This document shows, one piece after another, positions 8,921 to 17,329 of a stretch of DNA of 60,385 nt; the first letter of the stretch is position 1, and the number at the start of each line of letters is the position of its first letter. The notes under the pieces were generated by a model, which worked only from the letters and a program-made list of their open reading frames with translations, had not been told where the DNA came from and made no database searches. This DNA is from Nitrospinaceae bacterium UBA3496. Lineage in GTDB: Bacteria > UBA8248. Position numbers and translations under genes: made by a program. The stretch covers positions 28,526 through 88,910 of the forward strand of contig DFQF01000097.1 in the NCBI GenBank assembly GCA_002377645.1. Direction: 5' to 3'.

Positions 8921-9274
8921 ATGACTACACAAATGAAATCTTTAGAAAATGGTGGAACTTCTAAGCTTTCTGAGATTCTGACTTCCTTGTTTTCTGATCT
9001 TGAATATGGACTGACATTCGTTTTGTGGGACGGTACTCAAATCGAAGTTGGTAGAAAAGTTCAACCTGTAAAGATTCATTTTTCATCTATGAAAATTTTA
9101 AAAAAAATTTTATTAAATCCCTCGGCCGCAAATTTTGCGGAGGCATATTGTGATCAGTTGATAGATATAGAAGGAGATTTGTTTGAGTCGATTGCAGCAG
9201 CAGATTGCTTTGATTATTTAGAGATTTCATTTATGAAAAAAATAATTTTTGGAATAAAAATATGGATGTTGTAA
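8921..9274 (+). CDS. Stand-alone N-terminal domain of a cyclopropane-fatty-acid-synthase-like enzyme
   Basis: A 117-residue protein that I match to the domain found before the methyltransferase domain in many CFA synthases: a strand with WDGTQIEVG, then a KIHFSSMKILKKILLNP segment, then FAEAYCDQLIDIEGDL, the counterpart of the family's GEAYMxGxIDIEGD. It stops there, with no methyltransferase attached, and the methyltransferase domain is found two genes downstream as its own protein. It might help bind phospholipid or membrane for that enzyme (inference). ATG 8921 is preferred because GGTGG (8911-8915) lies just upstream; an in-frame TTG at 8909 is possible. Its end overlaps the next gene by 13 bases. 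Confidence 0.75.
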   Translation: MTTQMKSLENGGTSKLSEILTSLFSDLEYGLTFVLWDGTQIEVGRKVQPVKIHFSSMKILKKILLNPSAANFAEAYCDQLIDIEGDLFESIAAADCFDYLEISFMKKIIFGIKIWML

Positions 9275-10389
9275 ATTCAAAATTGTGGGATGTGATTGTC
9301 GTAGGTGGAGGTCCTGCTGGCAGTACCGTTGCCAGAAAACTTGCTTTATCCAAAAAAAAAGTTTTACTATTAGACTCTTCAATGTTTCCTCGTGTTAAAT
9401 TATGTGCTGGTTGGGTTACGAAGCAGGCGTTGATTGACCTTGAATTAGATCCAGATGACTATCCCTTAACGATTCAACCATTTTCTTCGATATTTATTGA
9501 TTGTGAAGGTAAGTCTTATGAGACAAAGTGGGATGAACCCGCTAGTTATGGAATCATCCGATATGAATTTGATCATTTTTTATTGAATCGAGCAAAAGAA
9601 GAAGGTGTGGATGTCCGTTGCGGAGTGCGTGTCCGAAATATAAAATTTAACAATGATTCAGTTACGATTTATTCAGATAAAGAAGAATTTAAATCTACCA
9701 TTGTTGTTGGAGCAGGTGGGCATACTTGTCCAGTTGCAAGAATTTCTGGTTCAATTTCATCAGAGGAATCGGTTGTTTTAACACAAGAGAGTGAAACAAA
9801 TATAGGTACTAATGTCTTGGAATCAATTGCTCCAAATTATGGTTTGCCTGAGTTGTTTCCGGAACCTGATTTTAATGGATATGCTTGGTATTTTACGAAA
9901 GGCGATTATCTTAATATTGGAGTAGGTTGTATTGGAAAAGAACCAAGTGTTCACGAAAGATTAAAAAGATTTTTGGGAATTCTCAGAAAATCTGGAAGGA
10001 TAAGAGAAGGAATTTGTCTTACTAAATTTAAAGGACATGCGTATTCTATATATAGAACATCTGTTAGGAGTATTATAGGTGAAAGATTTCTACTAGTTGG
10101 AGATGCTGCTGGTCTCGCCCAAGATTTCAGTGGTGAGGGTATAGGTCCGGCAATTAAGAGTTCAAATTTGGCAAGCGAGAATATAATAGATTTTCTTGAT
10201 TCTTATAAAAGTCTTGATAACTATCAAGAACAAATTTACACACTTTATGGGAATGGTCAGATTACCTTGGGGGATAAGTTTATAGAATTATTGCCTAGTA
10301 ATTTTACACAAAATATCGCGAAGATAATGTGTAAGAATGCTTGGTTAAGAAGGCGTTTTGTTTTAGAGGGCGCGTTCGGGATAGGATGA
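9262..10389 (+). CDS. Geranylgeranyl-reductase-family FAD-dependent oxidoreductase
   Basis: A 375-residue flavoprotein of the geranylgeranyl reductase type: N-terminal FAD loop GGGPAGS (15-21), the PRVKLCAGW motif (43-51) close to the family PxxKxCGG, and the second FAD motif GDAAG (280-284) followed by SGEGIGPA (290-297). Relatives reduce isolated double bonds of prenyl chains or act as halogenase/epoxidase-like enzymes. The start overlaps the preceding gene by 13 bases, so they are translationally coupled, and the CFAS-like methyltransferase follows after 12 bases. I infer that it reduces or oxidises a lipid chain that the methyltransferase modifies. Direct evidence for substrate is lacking. 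Confidence 0.85.
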   Translation: MDVVNSKLWDVIVVGGGPAGSTVARKLALSKKKVLLLDSSMFPRVKLCAGWVTKQALIDLELDPDDYPLTIQPFSSIFIDCEGKSYETKWDEPASYGIIRYEFDHFLLNRAKEEGVDVRCGVRVRNIKFNNDSVTIYSDKEEFKSTIVVGAGGHTCPVARISGSISSEESVVLTQESETNIGTNVLESIAPNYGLPELFPEPDFNGYAWYFTKGDYLNIGVGCIGKEPSVHERLKRFLGILRKSGRIREGICLTKFKGHAYSIYRTSVRSIIGERFLLVGDAAGLAQDFSGEGIGPAIKSSNLASENIIDFLDSYKSLDNYQEQIYTLYGNGQITLGDKFIELLPSNFTQNIAKIMCKNAWLRRRFVLEGAFGIG

Positions 10390-10401
10390 TTTGAGGGAAA
10401 A

Positions 10402-11310
10402 ATGAGTATTAAAGAAAACCGAACTAAAACAACAGATGCCCAAGCAATTTCATTTCATTATGATCTTTCTAACGAATTTTATGAATTGCTTCTGTGCGAG
10501 AATATGCTCTATACGTGTGCATATTACAGATCTGCTGAAAAAACATTAGAAAATGCCCAAAAAGATAAAATGGATTTGATTTGCAAGAAATTGCGTATGC
10601 ATTCTAAAGACTCATATTTAGATATTGGTTGCGGTTGGGGGAGTTTAGCGATTTGGGCATCCAAACATTATGGAGTAAATGCGACTGGGGTCACTCTTTC
10701 GAAAGAACAAGCTAAGTGGGCTAGTGATTGGATTAAGAGGGAAGGTTTGTCTGATAGATGTAGAGTTTTGCATATGGATTATAGAGATTTTCCCTTAGAA
10801 AAGAAGTTTTCTAAGATATCTGCTATTGGAATAATCGAACATATAGGAATTGCAAATTATCCTTCTTTCTTTAAGAATGTAAGAAACAGATTAGAAGATG
10901 ATGGTCTATTTCTGAACCATGGGATCACTTGTCAAAAGTTTCGGGTTGAAACAAGTCAGAATGATTTTCTCCAAAAAAATGTTTTCCCAAACGGAGAATT
11001 AGATAATATAACAAATATTATGAATGTGATGGAGCAAGAAAGATGGGAAATTCTTGATGTAGAGAATTTGCGATTACATTATGCAAAAACGTGTCGTGAT
11101 TGGTTTCATAATCTTGAAGAACACGCAGAAAAGATTAGAGATATGGTTGGAGAGCGAATATATAGGATATATAGGCTATGGCTAGTATGCTCATCTACTG
11201 CATTTTATCGAGGAGGACTGGGTTTGTATCAAGTTCTTTTGCAAAAATTTTCAATTAAAGAAGGAAAGTATGATAATCCCTCAACGAGAGAGAGTATTTA
11301 TACACAATAA
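10402..11310 (+). CDS. Cyclopropane-fatty-acyl-phospholipid-synthase-like methyltransferase
   Basis: A 302-residue SAM-dependent methyltransferase covering only the catalytic part of CFA synthase (E. coli Cfa has about 380 residues). The SAM loop LDIGCGWGS is at 73-81. Residues matching the E. coli active site are present: Cys39 in YTCAYY, Glu146 in IEHIG, His173 in LNHGIT and Tyr227 in RLHYAKT, so bicarbonate-binding chemistry on a lipid double bond is plausible. Products of such enzymes are cyclopropane, methyl-branched or methylene fatty acids. The separately encoded N-terminal domain and a flavin reductase lie in the same operon, which favours methylation followed by reduction over simple cyclopropanation (inference). 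Confidence 0.88.
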   Translation: MSIKENRTKTTDAQAISFHYDLSNEFYELLLCENMLYTCAYYRSAEKTLENAQKDKMDLICKKLRMHSKDSYLDIGCGWGSLAIWASKHYGVNATGVTLSKEQAKWASDWIKREGLSDRCRVLHMDYRDFPLEKKFSKISAIGIIEHIGIANYPSFFKNVRNRLEDDGLFLNHGITCQKFRVETSQNDFLQKNVFPNGELDNITNIMNVMEQERWEILDVENLRLHYAKTCRDWFHNLEEHAEKIRDMVGERIYRIYRLWLVCSSTAFYRGGLGLYQVLLQKFSIKEGKYDNPSTRESIYTQ

Positions 11311-11356
11311 ATATAGAATTTGTGTTAACTTAAATTTGTAAATATTTGAAAATAAA

Positions 11357-12391
11357 TTATTTTCTGTTATTTTCTATTAAAATTTCTATCATCATTTCGT
11401 AAGAAATTCCTGCTGCATCTATCATTTTTGGAAAACCACTTAATTTGGTAAAACCTGGGAGAGTGTTGACTTCATTGATGAATATTTCGCCTTCTGCTTC
11501 TCTGTAAAAAAAATCAACTCTTGCTAGGTCAGAACATCCAATAATCCTGAATGCAGATTTCGCATATTCTTGTATTTTCTTTTTTGTAGATTCATCTAAC
11601 TCTGCAGGAATTATTAAATCCGCCATTCCGTCGGTGTATTTAGAATCAAAATCATACCATTCACTTTTTGGAATTATCTCCATTAAAGGACTTGATAGGA
11701 TTGACGGGTTATTTTCTCTATTCTCTAGAATAGCGCATTCAATCTCTCTTCCGTCAGCGAATTCTTCTATCATGATCTTATCGTCAAATTCGAAGGATTT
11801 TTCAATTATATTTTCAATATTGGATTTTTCTCTTACAAAGTGAACACCGAAACTACTTCCCTGTGCAACAGGTTTAATAAAAAGTGGGGTTTCAATAGTA
11901 TTTTCTAAATTTGTAAGAATTTTTTCTTTTTGTTCTTTCCATTCTTTTGAAGTAAAAGAAATAAAAGGAAGTACTGGTAATCCCGATGAGCGAAGAATAG
12001 CTTTTGTAACAGCTTTGTCGATTGAAATTGCGGAGGATCTACAATCCGAACCTATAAAATTTGCTCCAGATAGCTCAAATAATCCCTGAATTGTTCCATC
12101 TTCTCCATACCTTCCGTGAAGAATTGGAAAAAAAATATCTATTTTTATTTTTTCTCCGTTTTTCTTGACAAGATTGCCTTCTTTATTTGGAGATGTGGAG
12201 GGAAAAACTTCTTCTTCTGTAAGAAACCATTTTCCTTCTTTGTCTATTAGAATTGGGAATACTTTGTATGAATTATTATTTGTGAGTGTTTCTATTATAC
12301 TCTCTCCAGACTCAACGCTTACGTCGTGTTCCTTTGACCTTCCTCCATAAATCACAGCAATTTTGATTTTTTCTTTATTTAAATCTTTCAT
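11357..12391 (-). CDS. ddl: D-alanine--D-alanine ligase
   Basis: A 344-residue ATP-grasp ligase. It begins with KIAVIYGGRSKEHDVSVESG, the N-terminal substrate motif, has HGRYGEDGTIQG in the first third, an EEFADGREIECA segment in the middle, and ends with DFFYREAEGEIFINEVNTLPG, with the metal-binding Glu and Asn of the family. It makes the D-Ala-D-Ala dipeptide for peptidoglycan in the cytosol, so the organism most likely has a murein wall. No other cell-wall genes adjoin. Lies 36 bases downstream of the isochorismatase-like gene on the minus strand; a short AT-rich gap separates it from the convergent lipid operon. Confidence 0.95.
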   Translation of the reverse strand: MKDLNKEKIKIAVIYGGRSKEHDVSVESGESIIETLTNNNSYKVFPILIDKEGKWFLTEEEVFPSTSPNKEGNLVKKNGEKIKIDIFFPILHGRYGEDGTIQGLFELSGANFIGSDCRSSAISIDKAVTKAILRSSGLPVLPFISFTSKEWKEQKEKILTNLENTIETPLFIKPVAQGSSFGVHFVREKSNIENIIEKSFEFDDKIMIEEFADGREIECAILENRENNPSILSSPLMEIIPKSEWYDFDSKYTDGMADLIIPAELDESTKKKIQEYAKSAFRIIGCSDLARVDFFYREAEGEIFINEVNTLPGFTKLSGFPKMIDAAGISYEMMIEILIENNRK

Positions 12392-12427
12392 TGTTACCTT
12401 TCAAATAAAATTTAATTGTTGGAATTT

Positions 12428-13000
12428 CTATTTTACTAAGGATGAAATCAATTTAAACACATCAGTTCCCGCAACACGAGCAAGATCAAAAATAACTTGT
12501 TCTGTTGTCGAAATATACGAGCCAGCATCTTTTAGAGAGTTTAGAGCAATTTGCCAATTATGTTTATTTCTTGAACATGTCGCATCGGAGATGACATGAA
12601 CAATAAATCCACTTTCAAGTAAGTCTAGAGTACTCTGATAGCAGCAAATATGGGTTTCAACACCAGTTAATAAAATTTTGGTTCTTTTTAGATTTCTTAT
12701 TGAATTGGAAAATTCTTCAGAACCCATACAACTGAATGAAATTTTCTCAAGAGGAATAATATTGGTTGCGATAGAACTTATTTCATTTAATGTTTTCCCT
12801 AGGCCTTTTGGGTACTGTTCTGTGATTATTATGGGAATCTTTAAGTATTGGGCTACTTGAATTAATATAGAAATATTTTTTGAAACCAGAACTCTTACTT
12901 TTTCTTCCATAGATGACATTAAGCGTTCCTGTGTATCTACTATAACTAAAATACAATCATCAGCATGAAGACGTAAGTTTTGAATTGTTTTATCGTACAA
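12428..13000 (-). CDS. Isochorismatase-family hydrolase
   Basis: A 190-residue cysteine hydrolase of the isochorismatase/nicotinamidase fold. The catalytic triad can be placed at Asp22 (VIVDTQ), Lys86 and Cys119 (GVETHICCYQ). The family hydrolyses amides such as nicotinamide, ureidoacrylate or N-carbamoyl compounds, or isochorismate; the closest look is to the small YcaC-like hydrolases of unknown substrate. Start codon is TTG at 13000 with AGGA eight bases upstream on the minus strand. Probably co-transcribed with ddl. It diverges from the dehydrogenase at 13147. Confidence 0.85.
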   Translation of the reverse strand: MYDKTIQNLRLHADDCILVIVDTQERLMSSMEEKVRVLVSKNISILIQVAQYLKIPIIITEQYPKGLGKTLNEISSIATNIIPLEKISFSCMGSEEFSNSIRNLKRTKILLTGVETHICCYQSTLDLLESGFIVHVISDATCSRNKHNWQIALNSLKDAGSYISTTEQVIFDLARVAGTDVFKLISSLVK

Positions 13001-13146
13001 ATTAGATTCCTATAGGGCTAAACTAATAGTTGAGTCATTATATAATCTTTTATCAGAGAATGAAATTTAAAATTTTTTATGTTTTAATATGTCGTATTAG
13101 CTAAGACTGAGATTATTACTAATAGAGAAGATTTAAGGGGATTATT

Positions 13147-14139
13147 ATGTCGGGAAAGTCTAAAGTAGTACTCACAGATTATGTTTGGGATAATCTTGAT
13201 CAGGAAAATGAGATTCTAGGTGAAATTTGTGAAATTATAGCTATGCAAACTAAGTCACCGGACGAATTTATTGAAGAAGCTTCAGATTGTGAGGCTTTAT
13301 TAAATACATATGCAGGTCCAATAACTCGTGAGCATATGGAAAAGATGTCAAATTGTAAAATAATTGCACGTTATGGTATAGGAGTGGATACTATTGATCT
13401 TGATGCTGCTACTGATTGTGGGATAATTGTTACTAATAATCCAACGTATTGTATTGAAGAAGTCGCGGAACATACTATGGCACTTCTTCTTTCTACTGCG
13501 AGGAAAGTTTCTTTTTATGATAGATCTGTACGAAATGGAAAATGGGAAGTGCCTCCTGGCAAACCAATTTTTCGTTTGTCTGGTAGTACTCTGGGCCTAA
13601 TTGGTTTTGGTAATATTGCAAGAATGGTTGCTGAAAGAGCAGTTTCATTTGGAATGAAGATCCTCTTCAGTGACCCATTTGTCGAAGATGGTCAATTTGA
13701 TATTCCTGCTAAAAAGGTAGAATTAGAAGAATTGTATAAAGATTCTGACTATATTTCAGTTCATCCCCCACTCATAGATGAAACGAGAGGTATGGTTAAT
13801 GATTCTGCTTTTGATTTAATGAAATCTTCTGTTTATTTGGTAAATTGTTCGAGAGGTCCAATTATCGAAACAGATGCTTTGGTGAAAGCATTGGACAATG
13901 GAAAAATTGCTGGTTGTGCTTTAGACACGACCGACCCTGAACCTTTACCTAATTCCCATCCACTAAGAAATCGAGAGAATGTTATTATTAATCCTCATGC
14001 TGCTTGGTATAGCGAAGAATCTATGGTTGGTTTACAAAAGGGAGCACCTAATGAAGTTAAGCGTGTACTCTCTGGGGAGTGGCCAATAAATTTAGTGAAT
14101 AGACAAGTAAAGGAAAGTAACAGAGCAGGGTTGTCGTAA
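13147..14139 (+). CDS. D-isomer-specific 2-hydroxyacid dehydrogenase, C-terminal-binding-protein-like
   Basis: A 330-residue NAD-dependent dehydrogenase. It has the NAD loop GFGNIA in the middle, the catalytic Arg in VNCSRGP, Glu in DPEPLP and His in NPHAAW, all in the usual order, so it should be active. A different branch from the 6968 gene: its N-terminal domain has the ARYGIGVDTIDLDAA form seen in phosphoglycerate dehydrogenase and CtBP-like proteins. (S)-sulfolactate dehydrogenase SlcC belongs to this superfamily, but nothing here proves that substrate. AAGGGG lies nine bases before the ATG. It stands alone, converging on the rel gene. Confidence 0.9.
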   Translation: MSGKSKVVLTDYVWDNLDQENEILGEICEIIAMQTKSPDEFIEEASDCEALLNTYAGPITREHMEKMSNCKIIARYGIGVDTIDLDAATDCGIIVTNNPTYCIEEVAEHTMALLLSTARKVSFYDRSVRNGKWEVPPGKPIFRLSGSTLGLIGFGNIARMVAERAVSFGMKILFSDPFVEDGQFDIPAKKVELEELYKDSDYISVHPPLIDETRGMVNDSAFDLMKSSVYLVNCSRGPIIETDALVKALDNGKIAGCALDTTDPEPLPNSHPLRNRENVIINPHAAWYSEESMVGLQKGAPNEVKRVLSGEWPINLVNRQVKESNRAGLS

Positions 14140-14148
14140 TAAATTCAA

Positions 14149-16368
14149 TTATGTTTCATTTTCGTAATATTTTGTATTCCTGGCTATAGATGGATGTAGC
14201 CTATTAACGGATTTTATTGTACTTAACTTTCTTATACTTTTTGTCACTTTTTTTAGATGTTTTAGGTCATAAACCTGCACCTCTAGTTGTATGCCTGCAA
14301 TCTGTTTGTGGGTTTTTGCACTAAGCCATGCAATGTTTGCATCACATTTTGCTATAGAAGCACTAATCTCGGCGAGAACTCCGGGTTCATCTTTTGCTTC
14401 AAGAGATAAGGGAACTGGATGTAATTCTTTGCTTTCAGATACATCCCAGTCTACCTCTAGTAATTGTTCTTCTTGGTTTAAGAATTCACTGATATTCTCA
14501 CAGTCTTTTGCATGAATCGAGATACCTTTGCCACGTGTTATAAATCCAGTCACAGGATCTCCCGGTATAGGGTCGCAACACTTCGCAAATCTTATTAGTT
14601 TCTCATCATGACCTTTTATCTTAATGCCTGTATTGGATCTTTTAGTTATACGACGCAAAAATCTTCTTATTCTTGAATTTTCACGTTTTTCGAAATCTTC
14701 TATAACATTTTCAGGAAGTAGGTGCTGCATAACTTCTTTTGACATTAAATTGCCAAAGCCTATTGCAGCGAGAAGATCATCTATAGTTTTGAATCCCATT
14801 TTTTCAGTAATAGGTAGTAGGTCTTTATCCTGAATAGGTGTTTTTAATTCGTGATCGATTCTTTTTAAATCATGATCTAAGAGTTCTCTTCCTAAAAGAG
14901 TAGAACGGAACTTTTGTTGCTGTCTAAGCCAATTTTTGATTTCTTGTTTTGCTTTTGGAGTTAAAACAGAATGTAGCCACTCAGGACTTGGAGTTCTATT
15001 TTCATTTGTAACAACTTCTATCACGTCTCCGTTTTCTAACTCTTTTGTTATAGGGACGACGCGGCCGTTGATTTTAGCACCTACGCAGTGTATTCCTACT
15101 TCAGAATGTATAGCAAAAGCAAAATCTAAAGCACTAGAACCTTTTGGAAAACTTTTAACATCTCCTCTTGGTGTGAAAACGAAAACCTCGTCTTCAAATA
15201 AGTTTACTTTGAAAGAATCAAGGAGACTGCCAGGGTCTGTTTCATCACTCATGTTTTCAATAATTTGTCTTAGCCATTTAAACTTATCAAAAGTATCTTT
15301 GTCTAAATTCCTATTTTCCTTATATTGCCAATGAGCAGCTAATCCTTCATTTGCAACTTGGTCCATTTCTTTAGTGCGAATTTGAAATTCAACTCTTTGC
15401 CCGTTCATCGCAATGACGGTTGTGTGAAGAGACTGGTATAAATTAGATTTAGGAAGAGCGATATAGTCTCGAAATCTCCCAGGTATAGGTTTCCATTTTG
15501 TGTGAAGTAAGCCAAAAACGGAATAGCAATCCATTGGACTCTCGACGACAATTCTAATTCCGCATATATCAAATACCTGATGAAAATCTAGATTTTGAGA
15601 TTTCATTTTTCTGAAAATACTAGAGTTTAATTTGTATCGACTACTTAAAATGCCATTTATCCTATTTTTTGCCATTTCTTTTTCAACTTCTAATTTTACG
15701 TTTTCAAGATAAGTTTCTATATCTTCTAGCCCCTCTTTTAATAGGGTTTCAATTTTTTCATTTTCTTCAGGATATAAATGTTTAAATGATATATCTTCAA
15801 GAGCTTCTTTTAACCAACCAATTCCTAGTCGATTTGCGAGAGGTGCATATACCTCGTGTGTCTCGAGGGCTATTCTTTTTCTGGCTTCATTTGGGAGATA
15901 CTCAAGAGTCATAGCATTATGTAAACGATCAATTAACTTGATTATTATAACTCTAATATCATTAGACATTGCGACTAACATCTTTCGGTAATTCTCTGCT
16001 TGTCTTGTTCTCGTATTTGGAATATCTAGCCGATTTAATTTTGTTACTCCATCTACTAGGTTTGCAGTTATTTCACCGAAATTTTCATTTATCTCATTTT
16101 TTGTAGCCCGAGTGTCTTCTAAGGTGTCATGGAGTAACCCTGCAGCAATAGTTTCGGGATCTTGTTTCATTTCTGCCAACATTAATCCTACTTCTAGGGG
16201 ATGAGAAATATAGGGTTGTCCAGAACTCCTAAACTGGCCAGTATGGAAATTGGCAGTGAAAAGAAATGCTTCATTAATAAATTTCTCATATCCTGGTGCA
16301 TATTCAGTCACCATCTCTGTAATATCAAGAATTCTGGCAGGTACCCTATTTTTTAATATTGGTTCCAT
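14149..16368 (-). CDS. rel: Bifunctional (p)ppGpp synthetase/hydrolase, RelA/SpoT family
   Basis: A 739-residue long RSH protein in full form. N-terminal HD hydrolase domain with HDTLED (80-85) intact; synthetase domain with the GRFRD motif, the RxKD-like form typical of bifunctional enzymes rather than the EFDD of E. coli RelA, plus YQSLHTTV and EFQIRT; TGS domain around residues 385-455; and a C-terminal ACT domain in the last 80 residues. It should both make and break (p)ppGpp in response to starvation, bound to the ribosome or free. Sits 60 bases downstream of the ferredoxin gene on the minus strand and ends ten bases from a convergent gene. Confidence 0.95.
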   Translation of the reverse strand: MEPILKNRVPARILDITEMVTEYAPGYEKFINEAFLFTANFHTGQFRSSGQPYISHPLEVGLMLAEMKQDPETIAAGLLHDTLEDTRATKNEINENFGEITANLVDGVTKLNRLDIPNTRTRQAENYRKMLVAMSNDIRVIIIKLIDRLHNAMTLEYLPNEARKRIALETHEVYAPLANRLGIGWLKEALEDISFKHLYPEENEKIETLLKEGLEDIETYLENVKLEVEKEMAKNRINGILSSRYKLNSSIFRKMKSQNLDFHQVFDICGIRIVVESPMDCYSVFGLLHTKWKPIPGRFRDYIALPKSNLYQSLHTTVIAMNGQRVEFQIRTKEMDQVANEGLAAHWQYKENRNLDKDTFDKFKWLRQIIENMSDETDPGSLLDSFKVNLFEDEVFVFTPRGDVKSFPKGSSALDFAFAIHSEVGIHCVGAKINGRVVPITKELENGDVIEVVTNENRTPSPEWLHSVLTPKAKQEIKNWLRQQQKFRSTLLGRELLDHDLKRIDHELKTPIQDKDLLPITEKMGFKTIDDLLAAIGFGNLMSKEVMQHLLPENVIEDFEKRENSRIRRFLRRITKRSNTGIKIKGHDEKLIRFAKCCDPIPGDPVTGFITRGKGISIHAKDCENISEFLNQEEQLLEVDWDVSESKELHPVPLSLEAKDEPGVLAEISASIAKCDANIAWLSAKTHKQIAGIQLEVQVYDLKHLKKVTKSIRKLSTIKSVNRLHPSIARNTKYYENET

Positions 16369-16428
16369 AGTTTGCCTTCAAAGAAAATTTTGTAGCTAAG
16401 AATAACTGGATAACATCAAGGGAACTTA

Positions 16429-16908
16429 TCAATAAGCTCTTAAAGGTGAAGTGACAAATTCATGCATGAATGGAGTCATGTATTCAGCTTCATCAGAATG
16501 TTTCGGAACTATAATTGCTCCTTTATTGCATATTTCTTCGCATAGCCTGCAACCTACACATTTGCTTTCATCGACTACGGCAACCTGACTATGATCTCTT
16601 TCAACTGATGAATCAGACATGATAATGCAATCGAAAGGACAAATATCCACGCACCATACACAACCGGTACAATTCTCTTCCATGACAAATGCCTTAGGCA
16701 TATCTTTATGTTTGATATTTTCTATTATATTTCCTGCGTCATCTTGTATAGCGGCTGCAGGACAATATTTTCCACATACTCCACAATCAATACATAAGGT
16801 AGGGTCTATTTTGTATATTTCCCTCGACTCTCCTGTAATTGCTTTTGTAGGGCAAACAGGCAAACAAACGTCGCAACCAATGCAAGAATCAAAAATAAAA
16901 TGTGGCAA
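16429..16908 (-). CDS. Ferredoxin with four [4Fe-4S] motifs
   Basis: A 159-residue protein holding four CxxCxxCxxxC motifs: CIGCDVCLPVC, CIDCGVCGKYC, CTGCVWCVDIC and CVGCRLCEEIC, the last followed by Asn rather than Pro. Two 2x[4Fe-4S] ferredoxin units therefore seem joined, able to bind four clusters. No signal peptide or membrane segment. Electron partner unknown; the cytochrome complex genes lie on the other side of a 184-base intergenic region, and HycB/NrfC-like electron-transfer subunits have the same motif pattern, but no catalytic subunit adjoins. Two TGTTAACA palindromes lie upstream of its start. Confidence 0.9.
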   Translation of the reverse strand: MPHFIFDSCIGCDVCLPVCPTKAITGESREIYKIDPTLCIDCGVCGKYCPAAAIQDDAGNIIENIKHKDMPKAFVMEENCTGCVWCVDICPFDCIIMSDSSVERDHSQVAVVDESKCVGCRLCEEICNKGAIIVPKHSDEAEYMTPFMHEFVTSPLRAY

Positions 16909-16950
16909 TAGAAAATCCTCTAGAAACGTTTACGGGCATTACTTTCATTA

Positions 16951-17005
16951 TGTTAACAAAGGCAGGTGTTATACATCAACTATTTTTTGAATTTTTGTTA
17001 ACAAA
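16951..17005. promoter_or_regulatory. Pair of TGTTAACAAA sites, possible operators
   Basis: TGTTAACAAA occurs at 16951-16960 and again at 16996-17005, exactly 45 bases apart, in the 184-base region between the divergent ferredoxin and 55-aa membrane protein genes. The second copy lies in a perfect 12-base palindrome (16994-17005) and the first in an 8-base palindrome. Spacing and symmetry suggest a dimeric repressor or activator; chance in AT-rich DNA cannot be excluded. Confidence 0.4.
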
Positions 17006-17092
17006 TTTTCAATTCATTAGCAGTGTTGATCGAAAGTTTAAAATCATTCAAAATGTAGTTGCATTTTATATTATTTTTAGGGTGGATTATTA

Positions 17093-17260
17093 ATGGAAAA
17101 CTTTCTTGCTATACTCACAAAACCTGACAATATCCCAATTGCTATTATGCTTCCTTTGGTTATCTATTACTGCTGGTTAGCTCTCTCGCAAGCTTTTAAG
17201 CACGATGAACTAATAGAGCAGGGGAAAAAAAACGAAGTCTATGATCGTATGATTCGTTAG
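17093..17260 (+). CDS. 55-residue single-span membrane protein next to the cytochrome complex
   Basis: A 55-residue ORF: ATG 17093 with AGGGTGG (17079-17085) upstream, stop TAG 17258-17260. The protein starts MENFLAILTKPDNIPIAIML, continues through one hydrophobic helix (about residues 14-33) and ends in a charged cytosolic tail (KHDELIEQGKKNEVYDRMIR). The PDNIPI segment just before the helix and the amphipathic tail look like an accessory subunit of a membrane complex. It lies about 700 bases from the cytochrome b6-like cluster but on the opposite strand. Role as a small subunit of that complex is inference. Confidence 0.7.
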   Translation: MENFLAILTKPDNIPIAIMLPLVIYYCWLALSQAFKHDELIEQGKKNEVYDRMIR

Positions 17261-17329
17261 TTTCCCTTCTGTCCTGTACTTTTCTTTGACCCTTTTTATT
17301 TTAATTTTTGCAATTCAGGGGTACGTTTT

